DNA from: Myroides sp. N17-2
Lineage (GTDB): Bacteria > Bacteroidota > Bacteroidia > Flavobacteriales > Flavobacteriaceae
Direction: 5' to 3'
DNA length: 64,000 bases
Assembly (NCBI RefSeq): GCF_002286775.1
Contig: NZ_NSGJ01000008.1
Location: 1 to 64,000 of the forward strand
Shown here piece after piece: positions 44,488-54,373 of this stretch; the first letter of the stretch is position 1; every line of letters starts with the position of its first letter. The notes below the pieces were generated by a model. The model made no database searches, had not been told where the DNA came from, and was given only the letters and a program-made list of their open reading frames with translations. Position numbers and translations under genes: made by a program.

Positions 44488-47373
44488 ATGAAAAGACTGA
44501 CTGTAATACTACTTTTAGTAGCGTCTAGTGCTTTCGGACAAGCGAAAGTGAATACTACTAGACAAACGCAATGGGTAGATAGTGTATATAATAAATTAAG
44601 TGTAGAAGAAAGAATAGGTCAGCTCTTTATGATCGCTGCTTATTCAAATAAGAACGAAGCGCATGTGCAGAGTTTGGAGAAACTTGTGCAAGAACAACAT
44701 GTGGGAGGTTTGATCTTCTTTCAAGGAGGACCAGTGAAGCAAGCTAATATGACTAATCGTTTACAAGCTCTTAGTCGTATACCTATGTTAGTAGGGATCG
44801 ATGGTGAATGGGGATTGAGTATGCGTTTAGAAGATACCTATCGCTTTCCCTTTAATATGACTTTAGGAGCTGTTCAAGATCTTGACTTAATTGAGAAAGT
44901 GGGGGTGGCTATGGCTATGCAAACAAAGCGTTTAGGTATGCAGTTTAACTTTGGACCTGTATTAGATATTAATATCAACCCTAAAAACCCTATTATTGGT
45001 GTTCGTTCATTTGGTGAGACTAGAGAGATAGTTACAGATAGAGCAGCAGCATTTACAAAAGGATATCAAAGTCAAAATATCTTTGCGACAGGGAAACACT
45101 TCCCAGGACATGGTGATACATCAACTGATTCTCACCATAAGTTGCCTGTTATTGATTTTGATAAGACACGATTAAATAAAGTTGAGTTATATCCTTATAA
45201 GAAGTTATTTGATGAAGGATTGTCAAGTGTAATGATTGCTCATTTAAACTTGCCGGCGATTGAGCCTGATCCTAATGTGCCAAGTTCACTTTCATATAAT
45301 GTAGTGACTAAACTATTAAAGGAGGAGTTAGGATTTGAAGGATTAGTTTTTACAGATGCTTTAAATATGAAAGCAGCTTCTAACTTTCTTAAACCAGGTG
45401 AGGTAGATTTAGCCGCTTTTAAGGCAGGTAACGATTTATTGTTATTTTCAGAGGATGTTCCTACTGCTTTAGCGAAGATATTAGAAGCTTATAATCTAGG
45501 AGATATTACAGAGGAGCGTTTAGCCCATTCTGTAAAGAAAGTATTGGCTTATAAGTATAAGTCAGGAATGAATAAATTCACTCCGATCGAAGTGAATAAA
45601 TTAGTAGAAGATTTAAATGCGCCTATATATGATGATTTAAATCAACAACTTTACCAAGAGGCAATAACGATTGTTAAAAATGATGATAAACTTATTCCTT
45701 TTAAACATTTAGAGAAACAAAAGATAGCCTATGTAAAAATAGGTGATGATGATGGACGTGGGTTTTTAGATATGATGCGTAACTATGCAGATGTTACAGA
45801 ATTAAACATTATAAAACCCGATAGTTTAGGCGATCTTTCAGGATTTAGTACTATCGTTGTAGGATATCATAAAGTAGATAACCCTTGGCGTAAGCATGAT
45901 ATGTCTGATAGTGAGAAAGCTTTAGTACGCAACCTATCTAGTAAAAATAAAACGGTACTAGTGTCTTTTGCTAAACCTTATGCACTATCTAGTGTTCCTA
46001 CTAACAATGTTAACGCTGTAGTAGTTGGTTATCAAAATAATAAGTTTGCTCAAGATGCAGCTGTACAGATTCTTTTTGGAGCGATAGGTGCAAAAGGAAA
46101 GTTACCAGTATCTATCAGTAATCAATTCACAGTGGATACAGGGATTACAACTAAAGCGATTGACCGTTTAGGTTTTTCTACAGCAGCTAATGAGGGAATG
46201 GATCCTAAGGTTTTAGCTAGGATAGATGGTATCGCTCAGAGTGCTATTGATAAGAAATATACACCGGGAATTCAAATAGTGGTAGCTAGACATGGTAAGG
46301 TAGTTTATCAAAAAGCTTTTGGATACCATACTTATGATAAAGCAACTGCAGTACAAAATACTGATATATACGACTTAGCTTCTCTGACAAAGATATTAGG
46401 AACTCTACCAGTATTGGTTAAGATGTATGATGAACACAAGGTTAAGATGGATTCTAAACTTGGAACTTTAGTTCCTGCAATGAAGCATACAGATAAAGAA
46501 GATATTACGTTTAAAGATTTATTGACGCACCAGTCTGGTTTAGTAGCGTGGATTCCTTTCTACAAAAGAACATTGGCAGAGAATAATCGTCCTGATCCTA
46601 GTTTATATAGTTATTTTTATACACCAGAGTATCCTACGCAAGTGTCAGAAAACCTTTATATTAAAAAGGGGTATACTAATGAGATGCTTAAGCAAATAGG
46701 AGAGTCAACATTGAGTTCTAAAAAAGACTATAAGTATAGTGATTTAGGATTTATTATGATGAAAGAGTTTGTAGAGAGTAAGTATCATAAACCTCTAGAC
46801 CAAGTAGTAGATAGTGAGTTTTACAGCAAGATGGGAGCTTGGCGCTTGACTTATTTGCCATTGCGTAAGTTTGATATTAATGTGATTCCACCTACCGAAG
46901 AAGATAATTATTATCGTTATACTACAGTTCAAGGATATGTACATGATATGGGAGCAGCTATGCAAGGCGGAGTAGCAGGTCACGCTGGGCTATTTGGTTC
47001 TGCTTTAGATGTTGCTAAGATGATGCAACTATATTTAAACAAAGGAGAATATGGTGGTGAGCGTTTCTTCTCTACGAGTACTTTTGATGCGTTTAATGAA
47101 TGTGTTTACTGTGCTAAAGGAAGTAGAAGAGGTGTTGGTTTTGATAAACCACAAAAACCAGGTGCTGCTGGACCTACTTGTGGATGTGCTTCAATGTCAA
47201 GTTTTGGACACACAGGATTCACAGGAACAATGGCTTGGGCAGATCCAGAGAAAGATTTAGTATATGTATTCTTGTCTAATCGTACTTATCCAGATAGTAA
47301 TGTAAATAATCTATCTAAGGCAAATACTAGAGAAGATATTCAGAAAGTGATTTACGAGTCGATTAAAGACTAA
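44488..47373 (+). CDS. GH3 beta-N-acetylhexosaminidase/beta-lactamase fusion
   Basis: A 961-aa exported protein (signal peptide to FGQA). Residues ~30-560 form a GH3 enzyme with the NagZ signature KHFPGHGDTSTDSHHKLP (near 204). From ~575 a serine beta-lactamase/esterase domain follows, with SLTK near 632, YSD near 750 and HTG near 908. GH3 would remove N-acetylglucosamine from muropeptides; the second domain may act as a peptidase or esterase on the same wall fragments. This fusion is known in Bacteroidota. It is a single gene between two terminators. Confidence 0.9.
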   Translation: MKRLTVILLLVASSAFGQAKVNTTRQTQWVDSVYNKLSVEERIGQLFMIAAYSNKNEAHVQSLEKLVQEQHVGGLIFFQGGPVKQANMTNRLQALSRIPMLVGIDGEWGLSMRLEDTYRFPFNMTLGAVQDLDLIEKVGVAMAMQTKRLGMQFNFGPVLDININPKNPIIGVRSFGETREIVTDRAAAFTKGYQSQNIFATGKHFPGHGDTSTDSHHKLPVIDFDKTRLNKVELYPYKKLFDEGLSSVMIAHLNLPAIEPDPNVPSSLSYNVVTKLLKEELGFEGLVFTDALNMKAASNFLKPGEVDLAAFKAGNDLLLFSEDVPTALAKILEAYNLGDITEERLAHSVKKVLAYKYKSGMNKFTPIEVNKLVEDLNAPIYDDLNQQLYQEAITIVKNDDKLIPFKHLEKQKIAYVKIGDDDGRGFLDMMRNYADVTELNIIKPDSLGDLSGFSTIVVGYHKVDNPWRKHDMSDSEKALVRNLSSKNKTVLVSFAKPYALSSVPTNNVNAVVVGYQNNKFAQDAAVQILFGAIGAKGKLPVSISNQFTVDTGITTKAIDRLGFSTAANEGMDPKVLARIDGIAQSAIDKKYTPGIQIVVARHGKVVYQKAFGYHTYDKATAVQNTDIYDLASLTKILGTLPVLVKMYDEHKVKMDSKLGTLVPAMKHTDKEDITFKDLLTHQSGLVAWIPFYKRTLAENNRPDPSLYSYFYTPEYPTQVSENLYIKKGYTNEMLKQIGESTLSSKKDYKYSDLGFIMMKEFVESKYHKPLDQVVDSEFYSKMGAWRLTYLPLRKFDINVIPPTEEDNYYRYTTVQGYVHDMGAAMQGGVAGHAGLFGSALDVAKMMQLYLNKGEYGGERFFSTSTFDAFNECVYCAKGSRRGVGFDKPQKPGAAGPTCGCASMSSFGHTGFTGTMAWADPEKDLVYVFLSNRTYPDSNVNNLSKANTREDIQKVIYESIKD

Positions 47374-47387
47374 TCAAATAAGAATGG

Positions 47388-47413
47388 AGCACAGCTTAGG
47401 CTGTGCTTTTTTT
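47388..47413 (+). terminator. Terminator of the GH3 gene
   Basis: AGCACAGC, TTAG loop, GCTGTGCT with seven T residues, 15 bases after the stop. Confidence 0.85.
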
Positions 47414-47735
47414 ATGGCTTAAAATGGACGAGTTATTGCCTATTTGCTTATTGGAGATTGTTTATAGTGGGTTCTACGACTACAAAATCCTTGCACTATT
47501 CGTGAGGAATTCCTTAGGTATTGCTAGAAAAAGGGCTTTTTTGTCGAAGGATTGTTCTCGTATTCTTCTACTGTCGGGCTTGGAGTTAGAGCAGAGTTAG
47601 TTTTAAGTTAAAGGTGTTAATTCTGACAATCAAATGGTTTCCTTATTTTCCTTTGTAAGTAGTCGTTTATAAGAATGTTGTTCTAGGTGAAGGCTACTGT
47701 TAATTAGACTCTTTAAAAATAAATACGTATTTCTT

Positions 47736-47766
47736 TGGTTTTTATTAACAATGCCAATACTTTTGC
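47736..47766 (+). promoter_or_regulatory. Promoter of the TonB receptor gene
   Basis: TTG at 47736-47738, 20-base spacer, TACTTTTG at 47759-47766: an exact match to the TTG/TAnnTTTG consensus, 21 bases before the start. No Fur-type box is evident next to it. Confidence 0.65.
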
Positions 47767-47787
47767 TATTTATAACAAATTTAAATA

Positions 47788-50148
47788 ATGAGACCGTATA
47801 AGAAAGTATTTTTATGTTTCTTGTTACTTGTTTTCCCTTGTGTAATAAGTGCTCAAGGAACTTTAAATAAAGTTCAAGGAATCGTTCTAGATTCACAAAA
47901 GACACCGATAATAGGTGTATCTGTAACCATTAAAGGAAGTACAGTAGGGGTTCAAACTGATTTAGATGGTAAGTTTGAATTGCAGTACTCTGCTGGACAG
48001 CATACTATATTATTTAGTTATGTTGGTTTTGCTGAGGAGAGCCGAAGCGTACAGTTTAATGCTAGTCCTAAATCTTTAAGTATTACTATGCAGGAGGATT
48101 CATCTGTCTTAGATGATGTGGTGGTAAGTGTGAAGGGTAAAGTGGATGCATTAAAAGAGCAAGCCTTTACTGTTAGTGCTGTGGATATGCAGAAGATGGC
48201 GAATAGTACTTTTGACTTAAACCAGATACTTAATAAAAGTAGCGGAATTAAGGTTAGACAACAAGGAGGTGTAGGATCAGATTACAACTTCTCAGTTAAT
48301 GGTATGTCAGGTAAGTCTGTAAAGTTCTTTATAGATGGTGTTCCTTTAGAGATGTTAGGAAAAGGTGTAGATATGAATACGCTACCTATTAATATGGCTA
48401 AGCGTGTGGAGATTTATAAAGGTGTGGTACCTGTACACTTAAGTACGGATGCTATGGGAGGTGCTGTTGATATTATCACTAACGGAAGCTCTAAAGATTA
48501 TTTAGATGCCAGTTATACTACAGGTTCGTTTAATACACATAAAGTGAATCTAAACGGTCAGCTTAAGGATCAAAAGACAGGTATTGTAATGAGGTTAAAT
48601 ACGTTCTATAATTATTCTGATAATGATTATAAGATGCGTGATATGAAGATCTATAACGCTACTGCTGGTAAGTATGAGTATAGAGATGTGAAGCGCTTTA
48701 ATGATCAATACAAATCAATGTTCGTGATGACCGAATTCGGTATTGAAGATAAGTCTTGGGCTGATATGTTATTTGTAGGGTTATCACATTCTCTTTTTGA
48801 CAAACAAATTCAAACAGGTTCTAATCAAGAGGTTGTTTATGGTGGAGTAAAGCAAAAAGGTGATGCGAATAACTACTTCTTAAAGTACAAGAAGAAAGAC
48901 TTAATGAATGGTCGATTTGATATTAATTACTACTTAGGATATTCTAAAAGCCTTGACAAAGGGACTGATACCTTGATGCGCAAGTATAGTTGGGATGGTA
49001 GTTACTTACCTTCATCTGCTAGTGAATTAGGTGGATTATCATTAACTAGACAACATACAGAACGCGTATTCTCTCAGTTGACTACGGAGTATCGAATTAA
49101 TGATTTTCATAAGTTTAATCTAAATTATATGTTAGATTATAACAAGAACACTACTTACAATGCGGTGTATGAAAGTAAAGAAACGACTCCTCCAGCTAAG
49201 ATGGCAAAGCAAATATTCTCGTTTAACTACCAACAGGATTGGTTTGATAAGCGTTGGACTAATTTGTTCTTTGGGAAATACTATATGGTTGATTTGCAAA
49301 AAACAATATGGAATGCATGGACTAAAACTGGTACATCTGTAAAAAATCAAACTGGTAACTGGGGATATGGTGTAGCTTCTACTTTTAAGATAACGAATGA
49401 GTGGGGTGTTAAAGCATCTTTCGAGAAAGCGTATCGATTATTAGAGACACAAGAGATATTCGGTGATGGTATATCTATTACAAGTAATATGAATTTACTA
49501 CCGGAGAATAGTAATAATTATAATTTAGGGACGTATTATAGTCAGAGTTTTGGAGATCACTTTATGCGTGTGGATGTGGCAGGTTATATTAGAGATACGA
49601 AAGATTACATCTACACTGTTCCTAACTTATATAGTAGTACTTTTAAATATGAGAACTTGTCTAATATCTTTACTAAAGGGGTAGAAGGGGAGTTTAATTA
49701 TAAGTATAAGAATATCGTGAATGTAATGGCTAACATTACTTATAATTATGCGTATGATAATACACAGTATGCTAATAAGAGCGATAATGTAGAGTCAGCT
49801 ACGTATAAAAAAGAAGTACCTAACCAACCTTGGTTATACGGAAATATAGATGTGAGTGTAGGACAGGATGATTTGTTTCAGAAAGACTCTCGTATCGAAG
49901 TGTCTTGGGGAGTTAGTATGACAGAGTGGTTCTATAAAAACTGGCAAGCGTATGGAAACAAACGCAATATACCAACTATCCCTCGTCAGACGCTACACGA
50001 TGTAGGTGTTAGTTACTCTATGGCAAAAGGAAAGTATAACTTTGCTTTAAACTGTACTAATGTTGGCGACGCTCTTGCTTATGACAATTTTAAGTTACAA
50101 AAACAAGGTAGAGCCTTTTATTTCAAATTCAGATATTCTTTAAAATAG
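47788..50148 (+). CDS. TonB-dependent receptor with CarboxypepD-like domain
   Basis: A 786-aa outer-membrane receptor. Signal peptide to ISAQ (residue 23), a CarboxypepD_reg-like beta-sandwich (~30-110), plug domain (~125-230, with VGSDYNFSVNGMSGKSVKFF), then a 22-strand barrel ending in FKFRYSLK with a terminal aromatic/Lys pattern. It takes up a chelated metal, haem or other ligand with energy from TonB. The DUF4374 lipoprotein gene 9 bases downstream is the usual partner of siderophore- or haem-type receptors. Ligand cannot be told. Confidence 0.92.
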   Translation: MRPYKKVFLCFLLLVFPCVISAQGTLNKVQGIVLDSQKTPIIGVSVTIKGSTVGVQTDLDGKFELQYSAGQHTILFSYVGFAEESRSVQFNASPKSLSITMQEDSSVLDDVVVSVKGKVDALKEQAFTVSAVDMQKMANSTFDLNQILNKSSGIKVRQQGGVGSDYNFSVNGMSGKSVKFFIDGVPLEMLGKGVDMNTLPINMAKRVEIYKGVVPVHLSTDAMGGAVDIITNGSSKDYLDASYTTGSFNTHKVNLNGQLKDQKTGIVMRLNTFYNYSDNDYKMRDMKIYNATAGKYEYRDVKRFNDQYKSMFVMTEFGIEDKSWADMLFVGLSHSLFDKQIQTGSNQEVVYGGVKQKGDANNYFLKYKKKDLMNGRFDINYYLGYSKSLDKGTDTLMRKYSWDGSYLPSSASELGGLSLTRQHTERVFSQLTTEYRINDFHKFNLNYMLDYNKNTTYNAVYESKETTPPAKMAKQIFSFNYQQDWFDKRWTNLFFGKYYMVDLQKTIWNAWTKTGTSVKNQTGNWGYGVASTFKITNEWGVKASFEKAYRLLETQEIFGDGISITSNMNLLPENSNNYNLGTYYSQSFGDHFMRVDVAGYIRDTKDYIYTVPNLYSSTFKYENLSNIFTKGVEGEFNYKYKNIVNVMANITYNYAYDNTQYANKSDNVESATYKKEVPNQPWLYGNIDVSVGQDDLFQKDSRIEVSWGVSMTEWFYKNWQAYGNKRNIPTIPRQTLHDVGVSYSMAKGKYNFALNCTNVGDALAYDNFKLQKQGRAFYFKFRYSLK

Positions 50149-50157
50149 ACATTACAG

Positions 50158-51363
50158 ATGAAACATAAAATATATTCAATCGTCTCTGCTTTATTACTTG
50201 TATTAACAGCAGTAGGATGTAGTAAAGAACCTTCGTCAAGTGGAGGATTTGAAGGAGAAGAGACCTATAAGTACTTTTTATTATCTGCACTAGGTAGCTG
50301 GCCTAATACTGTACATTATATGACGGGTACTAATGATGTTACTCAAGGAATAATCGACTTAAATAGAGAAGGGGATGAGATTAACTCTAAAGGTACCTAT
50401 GCCTATATTGTAAAGAATGGGTATATCTATAACTATAAGACTGATCAGGGGGTATTTAAGAAAATGAAGTACACAAAGGATAAGTTAGTGACCGAATTAG
50501 AAGTGCCTTTTACCTATATTAATGATGTTTCTTCTTTTACGTGGGTTGATAGTAAGACTTTATTGGTATTGGGATTACCAAATGATTCTGCACAAATTCG
50601 TTACGCTGTATTTGATACCACGACATTAAAAGTTATTAAGCAAGGAGTAATAGAGGGATTAGAAACGTTCCCTCAAGGTTATAACCATTATGACATCGGA
50701 GCAATAGCTTATATGGACGGAGTGGTGTATATGCAATATGGGTTTAGAGATGATAAATGGCTTACTCCGAAGTTTCATAATTTTGCTACAGTAGCGTATA
50801 GCGACTTTAAGGTAATTAAGACTGATAAAGACACACGTAGCCTAGGTATAGGAAGTGGTTCCCCTTATTTTAAAAACTCATTTATTAAAGATAACGCTAC
50901 GTTTTATTACACTTGCTATCCACGTCCTGAGACAGGTCAAAATGATATATATTTATTTAGAGCGAAGACAGGTGAACAAACTTCAGATCAATCCTATAGT
51001 ATGAATTTATCTCAAGTATTAGGTGGTATAAGACCAGAGACTGCTTTAGATTATATAGGAGATAATAAGATGATAATTTCTTATAGAGATACTTCTAAAG
51101 GCGGAAGTTATAATGCGCGTTATGCTATTATTGATTTAGAAACTAAACGTGTCGTTAGAACATTGACAGAACTACCATTAGACGAACCTTATGAGTTAGG
51201 GTTCTTTACGGATGATAATAAAGCTTATATAGCGATTAATAGTGCTGAAGGGGGTAACTATGTTTGGATCTATGATCTGAAGACAGATAAGGTAACTAAA
51301 GGGATGTCTATTCCAGATAAGATATCAGGTTTTGCAAGATTTGATAAGTTTTATGACAAATAA
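50158..51363 (+). CDS. DUF4374 lipoprotein
   Basis: A 401-aa lipoprotein (lipobox AVGC, Cys at residue 21) with a beta-propeller-like body typical of DUF4374: GGFEGEETYKYFLLSA near the start and repeated YAIIDLETKRVVRTL and VWIYDLKTDKVTKG blades. It is found with TonB-dependent receptors of iron or haem uptake and may bind the ligand at the cell surface or periplasmic face. It follows the receptor gene by 9 bases and is surely co-transcribed. A MITE-like copy starts just after its stop. Confidence 0.88.
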   Translation: MKHKIYSIVSALLLVLTAVGCSKEPSSSGGFEGEETYKYFLLSALGSWPNTVHYMTGTNDVTQGIIDLNREGDEINSKGTYAYIVKNGYIYNYKTDQGVFKKMKYTKDKLVTELEVPFTYINDVSSFTWVDSKTLLVLGLPNDSAQIRYAVFDTTTLKVIKQGVIEGLETFPQGYNHYDIGAIAYMDGVVYMQYGFRDDKWLTPKFHNFATVAYSDFKVIKTDKDTRSLGIGSGSPYFKNSFIKDNATFYYTCYPRPETGQNDIYLFRAKTGEQTSDQSYSMNLSQVLGGIRPETALDYIGDNKMIISYRDTSKGGSYNARYAIIDLETKRVVRTLTELPLDEPYELGFFTDDNKAYIAINSAEGGNYVWIYDLKTDKVTKGMSIPDKISGFARFDKFYDK

Positions 51364-51374
51364 TACCTCAAAAA

Positions 51375-51514
51375 TGCAACTACCATTTACTGCTAATTAA
51401 TTCTACTTTACATAGCTTTAATTAGCTCTAAAACCACACTACAGTGTGCTTTAATCTAATCTTGCTCTGTTTTGTACAATTCATTCTCGTTTAAACGTTA
51501 TCTGCGGATTTAAG
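51375..51514 (+). repeat. MITE-like element, copy 2 (left end lost)
   Basis: The right end (CTGCGGATTTAAG) and interior match copies 1 and 3, but the left end begins at TGCAAC without CTTAAATC. It begins 11 bases after the DUF4374 stop. Confidence 0.8.
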
Positions 51515-51541
51515 GTAATAATAATTTTTTTGTATGGTGAT

Positions 51542-51570
51542 TAGGCATAGGTGTTATATCTATGCCTTTT
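51542..51570 (+). terminator. Terminator AGGCATAG/CTATGCCT
   Basis: AGGCATAG, GTGTTATAT loop, CTATGCCTTTT. It ends the TonB receptor/DUF4374 transcript after the MITE-like copy. Confidence 0.7.
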
Positions 51571-51678
51571 CTAATAGTATCAAATGGATTTTATACTTTT
51601 TCTAGATTTAATTAGAAATATTTATATATTTGATATACTACAGTCTATATTAATGAAAGTTTGCTAATAGATACTCTT

Positions 51679-52251
51679 ATGAATGAGAATATTATTAAAG
51701 AGATTATAAACAAAGTACTTAAGTCAATGCAACTTGTACTTACTCTAGCTTATTTAATGGCTATAGGGATAGGAATGCTGTTTAATAATCAGAAGTATGA
51801 TGCCTTTGGTATTAATATTTTTGATTATGCTTCTATCTTTGATTTTTTGATAGCCCCTTTTGCTGATTTTAAAATTATAGCTTTTACATTTCTGACGATA
51901 CTAATAACATATTCGCTATTTAAAGTTGATTTATATTGGCAAGAGAAGTTTCCACTTAGTTATAGTAAATCTACTTTTAATCTAGAGCGTTACTCTTGGT
52001 ATAAAAAGGTAAAAGGGATTATGTATTTTGTTGTTTTTGTATGGTATCTCATTATGGCATCTTATTATTATGGAAAAGTGTCTTATAAACATACATTGAT
52101 GCAACAATCCATTAAAATAGAATATATAGGAGGAGAAATACTTGAAGGAATATTAATAGGTAAAACGAGTGATATGCTTTTCTTATATGTTGATAACGAT
52201 GTAAAAGCTGTGCCTATTTCGGCAAACTTAAAAACAATACAAGTTAAGTAA
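51679..52251 (+). CDS. Hypothetical membrane protein between MITE copies, 190 aa
   Basis: ATG at 51679 is preferred to TTG at 51661. Helices are visible at about 16-35 (LVLTLAYLMAIGIGMLF), 60-80 (FKIIAFTFLTILITYSL) and 112-130 (IMYFVVFVWYLIMASYYYG), followed by a soluble beta-like tail (GGEILEGILIGKTSDMLFLYV). I do not recognise a family. It lies between two same-orientation MITE-like copies, the second beginning 1 base after its stop. This placement hints at repeat-mediated duplication or movement. Confidence 0.6.
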   Translation: MNENIIKEIINKVLKSMQLVLTLAYLMAIGIGMLFNNQKYDAFGINIFDYASIFDFLIAPFADFKIIAFTFLTILITYSLFKVDLYWQEKFPLSYSKSTFNLERYSWYKKVKGIMYFVVFVWYLIMASYYYGKVSYKHTLMQQSIKIEYIGGEILEGILIGKTSDMLFLYVDNDVKAVPISANLKTIQVK

Positions 52252-52252
52252 A

Positions 52253-52404
52253 CCTTAAATCTGCAACTACCATTTACTACTAATAAATTCAACTTTACAT
52301 AGCTTCAATTAGCTCTAAAACCACACTACAGTGTGCTTTAATCACTAATTTTGCTCTGTTTTGTATAATTCATTCTCTTTTAAATGTTATCTGCAGATTT
52401 AAGG
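52253..52404 (+). repeat. MITE-like element, copy 3 (complete)
   Basis: Perfect 13-base ends CCTTAAATCTGCA/TGCAGATTTAAGG. TAAA occurs directly on both sides (52249-52252 and 52405-52408), a possible 4-base target duplication. The interior is shared with copies 1 and 2. Confidence 0.82.
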
Positions 52405-52412
52405 TAAAACAA

Positions 52413-52440
52413 TAAAGGCTGTCGATTGACAGCCTTATTT
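52413..52440. terminator. Bidirectional terminator AAGGCTGTC/GACAGCCTT
   Basis: Perfect 10-base arms around a 4-base loop, with A/T runs on both sides. It lies between the convergent hypothetical gene and the thioredoxin-fold gene. Confidence 0.8.
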
Positions 52441-52458
52441 ATTGATATATAATATACG

Positions 52459-52986
52459 TTATTTCTTAGCGACGTTGTCTAAGAATAGTTTTTTCACCTT
52501 AGCTACATCATAGCTTTTACCTGATTCTAGATCACCAGAAGCGATAACGTTAGTTGTTTTTCCTTGTCCGTTGATTACGATAAAGAAAGGGTATCCTAAC
52601 TTCTGTCCTTCAGGAGCATATTTTTCAAAAGCCTTAGCATTCTTATTTTTAGCTGTATAGTTTAAGTGATAGTATACGAAGTTCTTATCTACTATCGTTT
52701 TGATGTCTTTATCTTTCTGTACGAAGTCGTTAAAACGAAGACACCAGATACACCAGTTTCCTCCAGCTTGTACGAATACGTTCTTACCTTCTTTTTTGGC
52801 TTGAGCGATAAGTTTAGTCAGTTTAGCATCAGCATCTTCTAGCTCATCGTATGGCTTAGGTAGTGCTTCTTTCTCTTGTTGAACGGCTTCTTTTACAGCT
52901 GTTTTTTCTACTTTGTTACCTGTTTTAGGTAAAGCGAAAGTTAGTGTTGCTGTAAATAATAAGGCTGATAGAATTAGTTTCTTCAT
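52459..52986 (-). CDS. Periplasmic thioredoxin-fold protein
   Basis: A 175-aa exported protein; ATG at 52986 is used rather than TTG at 52995. A signal peptide ends near FALPK. The thioredoxin-like domain carries GGNWCIWC, a CxxC redox pair, and a cis-Pro-like YPFFIVING. The form resembles DUF255/thioredoxin_7 proteins that act as periplasmic reductases or cytochrome-c maturation helpers. A Lys/Glu-rich linker joins signal and domain. Single gene on the minus strand, with the shared hairpin past its stop. Confidence 0.82.
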   Translation of the reverse strand: MKKLILSALLFTATLTFALPKTGNKVEKTAVKEAVQQEKEALPKPYDELEDADAKLTKLIAQAKKEGKNVFVQAGGNWCIWCLRFNDFVQKDKDIKTIVDKNFVYYHLNYTAKNKNAKAFEKYAPEGQKLGYPFFIVINGQGKTTNVIASGDLESGKSYDVAKVKKLFLDNVAKK

Positions 52987-53088
52987 AAAATTCAAGTTTA
53001 TCTATTTGTTGTTTTGTAGTCAAATAATGGCGAAATGTAATAAAAAATAATAAGATATTGTATATATAGAACTACATTTACCATAAAG

Positions 53089-53667
53089 ATGGTATGCCTT
53101 ATGCTAAATGTGTTTTTTAAACGTTTCGATTTATTCTCTGAACTAGAGATCTCTTCTATAGTTGCTTTATTTGAAAAGCGTACTATAGGTAAAACAGATT
53201 ATTTGGTAAGAGAAGGAGAGAATTGTGAAGAGATAGCATTTATAGAGTCAGGAGTTTTTAGATCCTTTTATACTAGTGAATCAGGAGAGGAGCTAACCTA
53301 TTGTTTTCGCTTTCCAGACGATTTGATAGGAGCATATTCTGCATTTATAACAGGTGGCAAAAGTATTGAGAGTATTCAGGCGATAGTTCCTACTGTCGTA
53401 TGGACTATCAAGAAGAAAGATCTAGATGCTTTAGCGAATACACTTCCACAGTGGAACACCTTTTTAAAAATAATAGCAGAGCAGCAGTATCTAGAGTTAG
53501 AACAGCGTGTTATACAGTTTCAGCGTACTACAGCTCAGGAGCGTTATAGAAATCTGCTACTTAATCATCCTACTTTTATTCAGTACATCCCTTTACAGTA
53601 TCTAGCTTCTTATCTAGGGATCACACAGCGTCACCTTAGCCGTATTAGGAAGGAGATTACTTTTTAG
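53089..53667 (+). CDS. Crp/Fnr-family regulator
   Basis: A 192-aa regulator. A cyclic-nucleotide-binding-type beta-roll (~15-115; REGENCEEIAFIESGVFRSF) is followed by a helix and a short HTH (PLQYLASYLGITQRHLSRIRKE, near the end). No Cys cluster, so not an Fnr oxygen sensor. ATG at 53089 or 53101. It precedes the NAD(P)H oxidoreductase gene on the same strand and probably controls it; a TAGTTTTG -7 motif lies between at 53702-53709. Confidence 0.88.
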   Translation: MVCLMLNVFFKRFDLFSELEISSIVALFEKRTIGKTDYLVREGENCEEIAFIESGVFRSFYTSESGEELTYCFRFPDDLIGAYSAFITGGKSIESIQAIVPTVVWTIKKKDLDALANTLPQWNTFLKIIAEQQYLELEQRVIQFQRTTAQERYRNLLLNHPTFIQYIPLQYLASYLGITQRHLSRIRKEITF

Positions 53668-53701
53668 ACATTTGTCCAGTATTTGAGGGGAGGTGGTAGA
53701 G

Positions 53702-53709
53702 TAGTTTTG
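53702..53709 (+). promoter_or_regulatory. -7 element before the oxidoreductase gene
   Basis: TAGTTTTG, an exact TAnnTTTG match 25 bases before the ATG; a TTG lies 16 bases upstream, slightly short spacing. Confidence 0.45.
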
Positions 53710-53734
53710 TCTGCAAATAAAATAGTGTAAGACA

Positions 53735-54313
53735 ATGAAGAAAATAACCATAATCAATGGACATCCTAATCAAGAATCACTGTGCTTCGGCATCGTAGAG
53801 GCATATAAAAAGGGAGCTCAGTCTAATGGGGCTGAGGTGAGAGAAATCACATTAGCGAAGATGAGCTTTAACGCAAACTTACAATATGGCTATCAGAAGC
53901 GCATAGAGCTAGAACCGGATCTATTAAAAGCGATAGAAGATATCAAATGGGCAGATCATCTCGTATGGGTGCATCCCGTGTGGTGGGGCGGTGTACCTGC
54001 GTTACTTAAAGGATTTATAGATAGAACTTTCTTACCCAGTATTATGTATCAGTACAGAGAAAATAGTATGTTATGGGACAAACTGCTGAAAGGAAAGACC
54101 GCACATATTATCACTACTTTAGATCAGCCAGGATGGTATTATCGCCTGATGTATGGAAGACCTAGTGTGAATCAACTAAAGAAATCAACACTACAGTTCT
54201 GTGGGGTATCTCCTGTCAAAGTCACGTATATGGGGATTATCAGAAACTCTACAGATGTACAAAGAGCCAAATGGATAACTAAAGCAGAGCATTTAGGTGC
54301 TCAATTAAGTTAG
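53735..54313 (+). CDS. NAD(P)H-dependent flavodoxin-fold oxidoreductase
   Basis: A 192-aa flavodoxin-like protein of the KefF/MdaB/NQO class. INGHPNQESLC is the FMN phosphate loop, WVHPVWWGGVPALLKGFIDRTF (near 73) the conserved quinone-reductase motif. It would reduce quinones or nitro compounds with NAD(P)H. It lies 67 bases after the Crp/Fnr-like gene on the same strand, and regulation by that protein is plausible. Normal length. Confidence 0.9.
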   Translation: MKKITIINGHPNQESLCFGIVEAYKKGAQSNGAEVREITLAKMSFNANLQYGYQKRIELEPDLLKAIEDIKWADHLVWVHPVWWGGVPALLKGFIDRTFLPSIMYQYRENSMLWDKLLKGKTAHIITTLDQPGWYYRLMYGRPSVNQLKKSTLQFCGVSPVKVTYMGIIRNSTDVQRAKWITKAEHLGAQLS

Positions 54314-54373
54314 TTATCATAATCTGTACTTTGTCCTATTTTATCTCCCATAAGAGTAAGAAGAAATAATTTG

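Larger units (their letters stand above)
47374..47787. other. Intergenic stretch before the TonB receptor
   Basis: The left end carries the GH3 gene terminator and the right end the TonB receptor promoter. Open frames in between are short, poorly composed and unsupported; nothing else is seen. Confidence 0.5.

Noticed and set aside
47403-47905. Open frames at 47403-47600 (+) and 47630-47905 (-)
   Set aside because: The first starts inside the GH3 terminator. The second overlaps the promoter and signal peptide region of the TonB receptor on the opposite strand. Both have poor composition.
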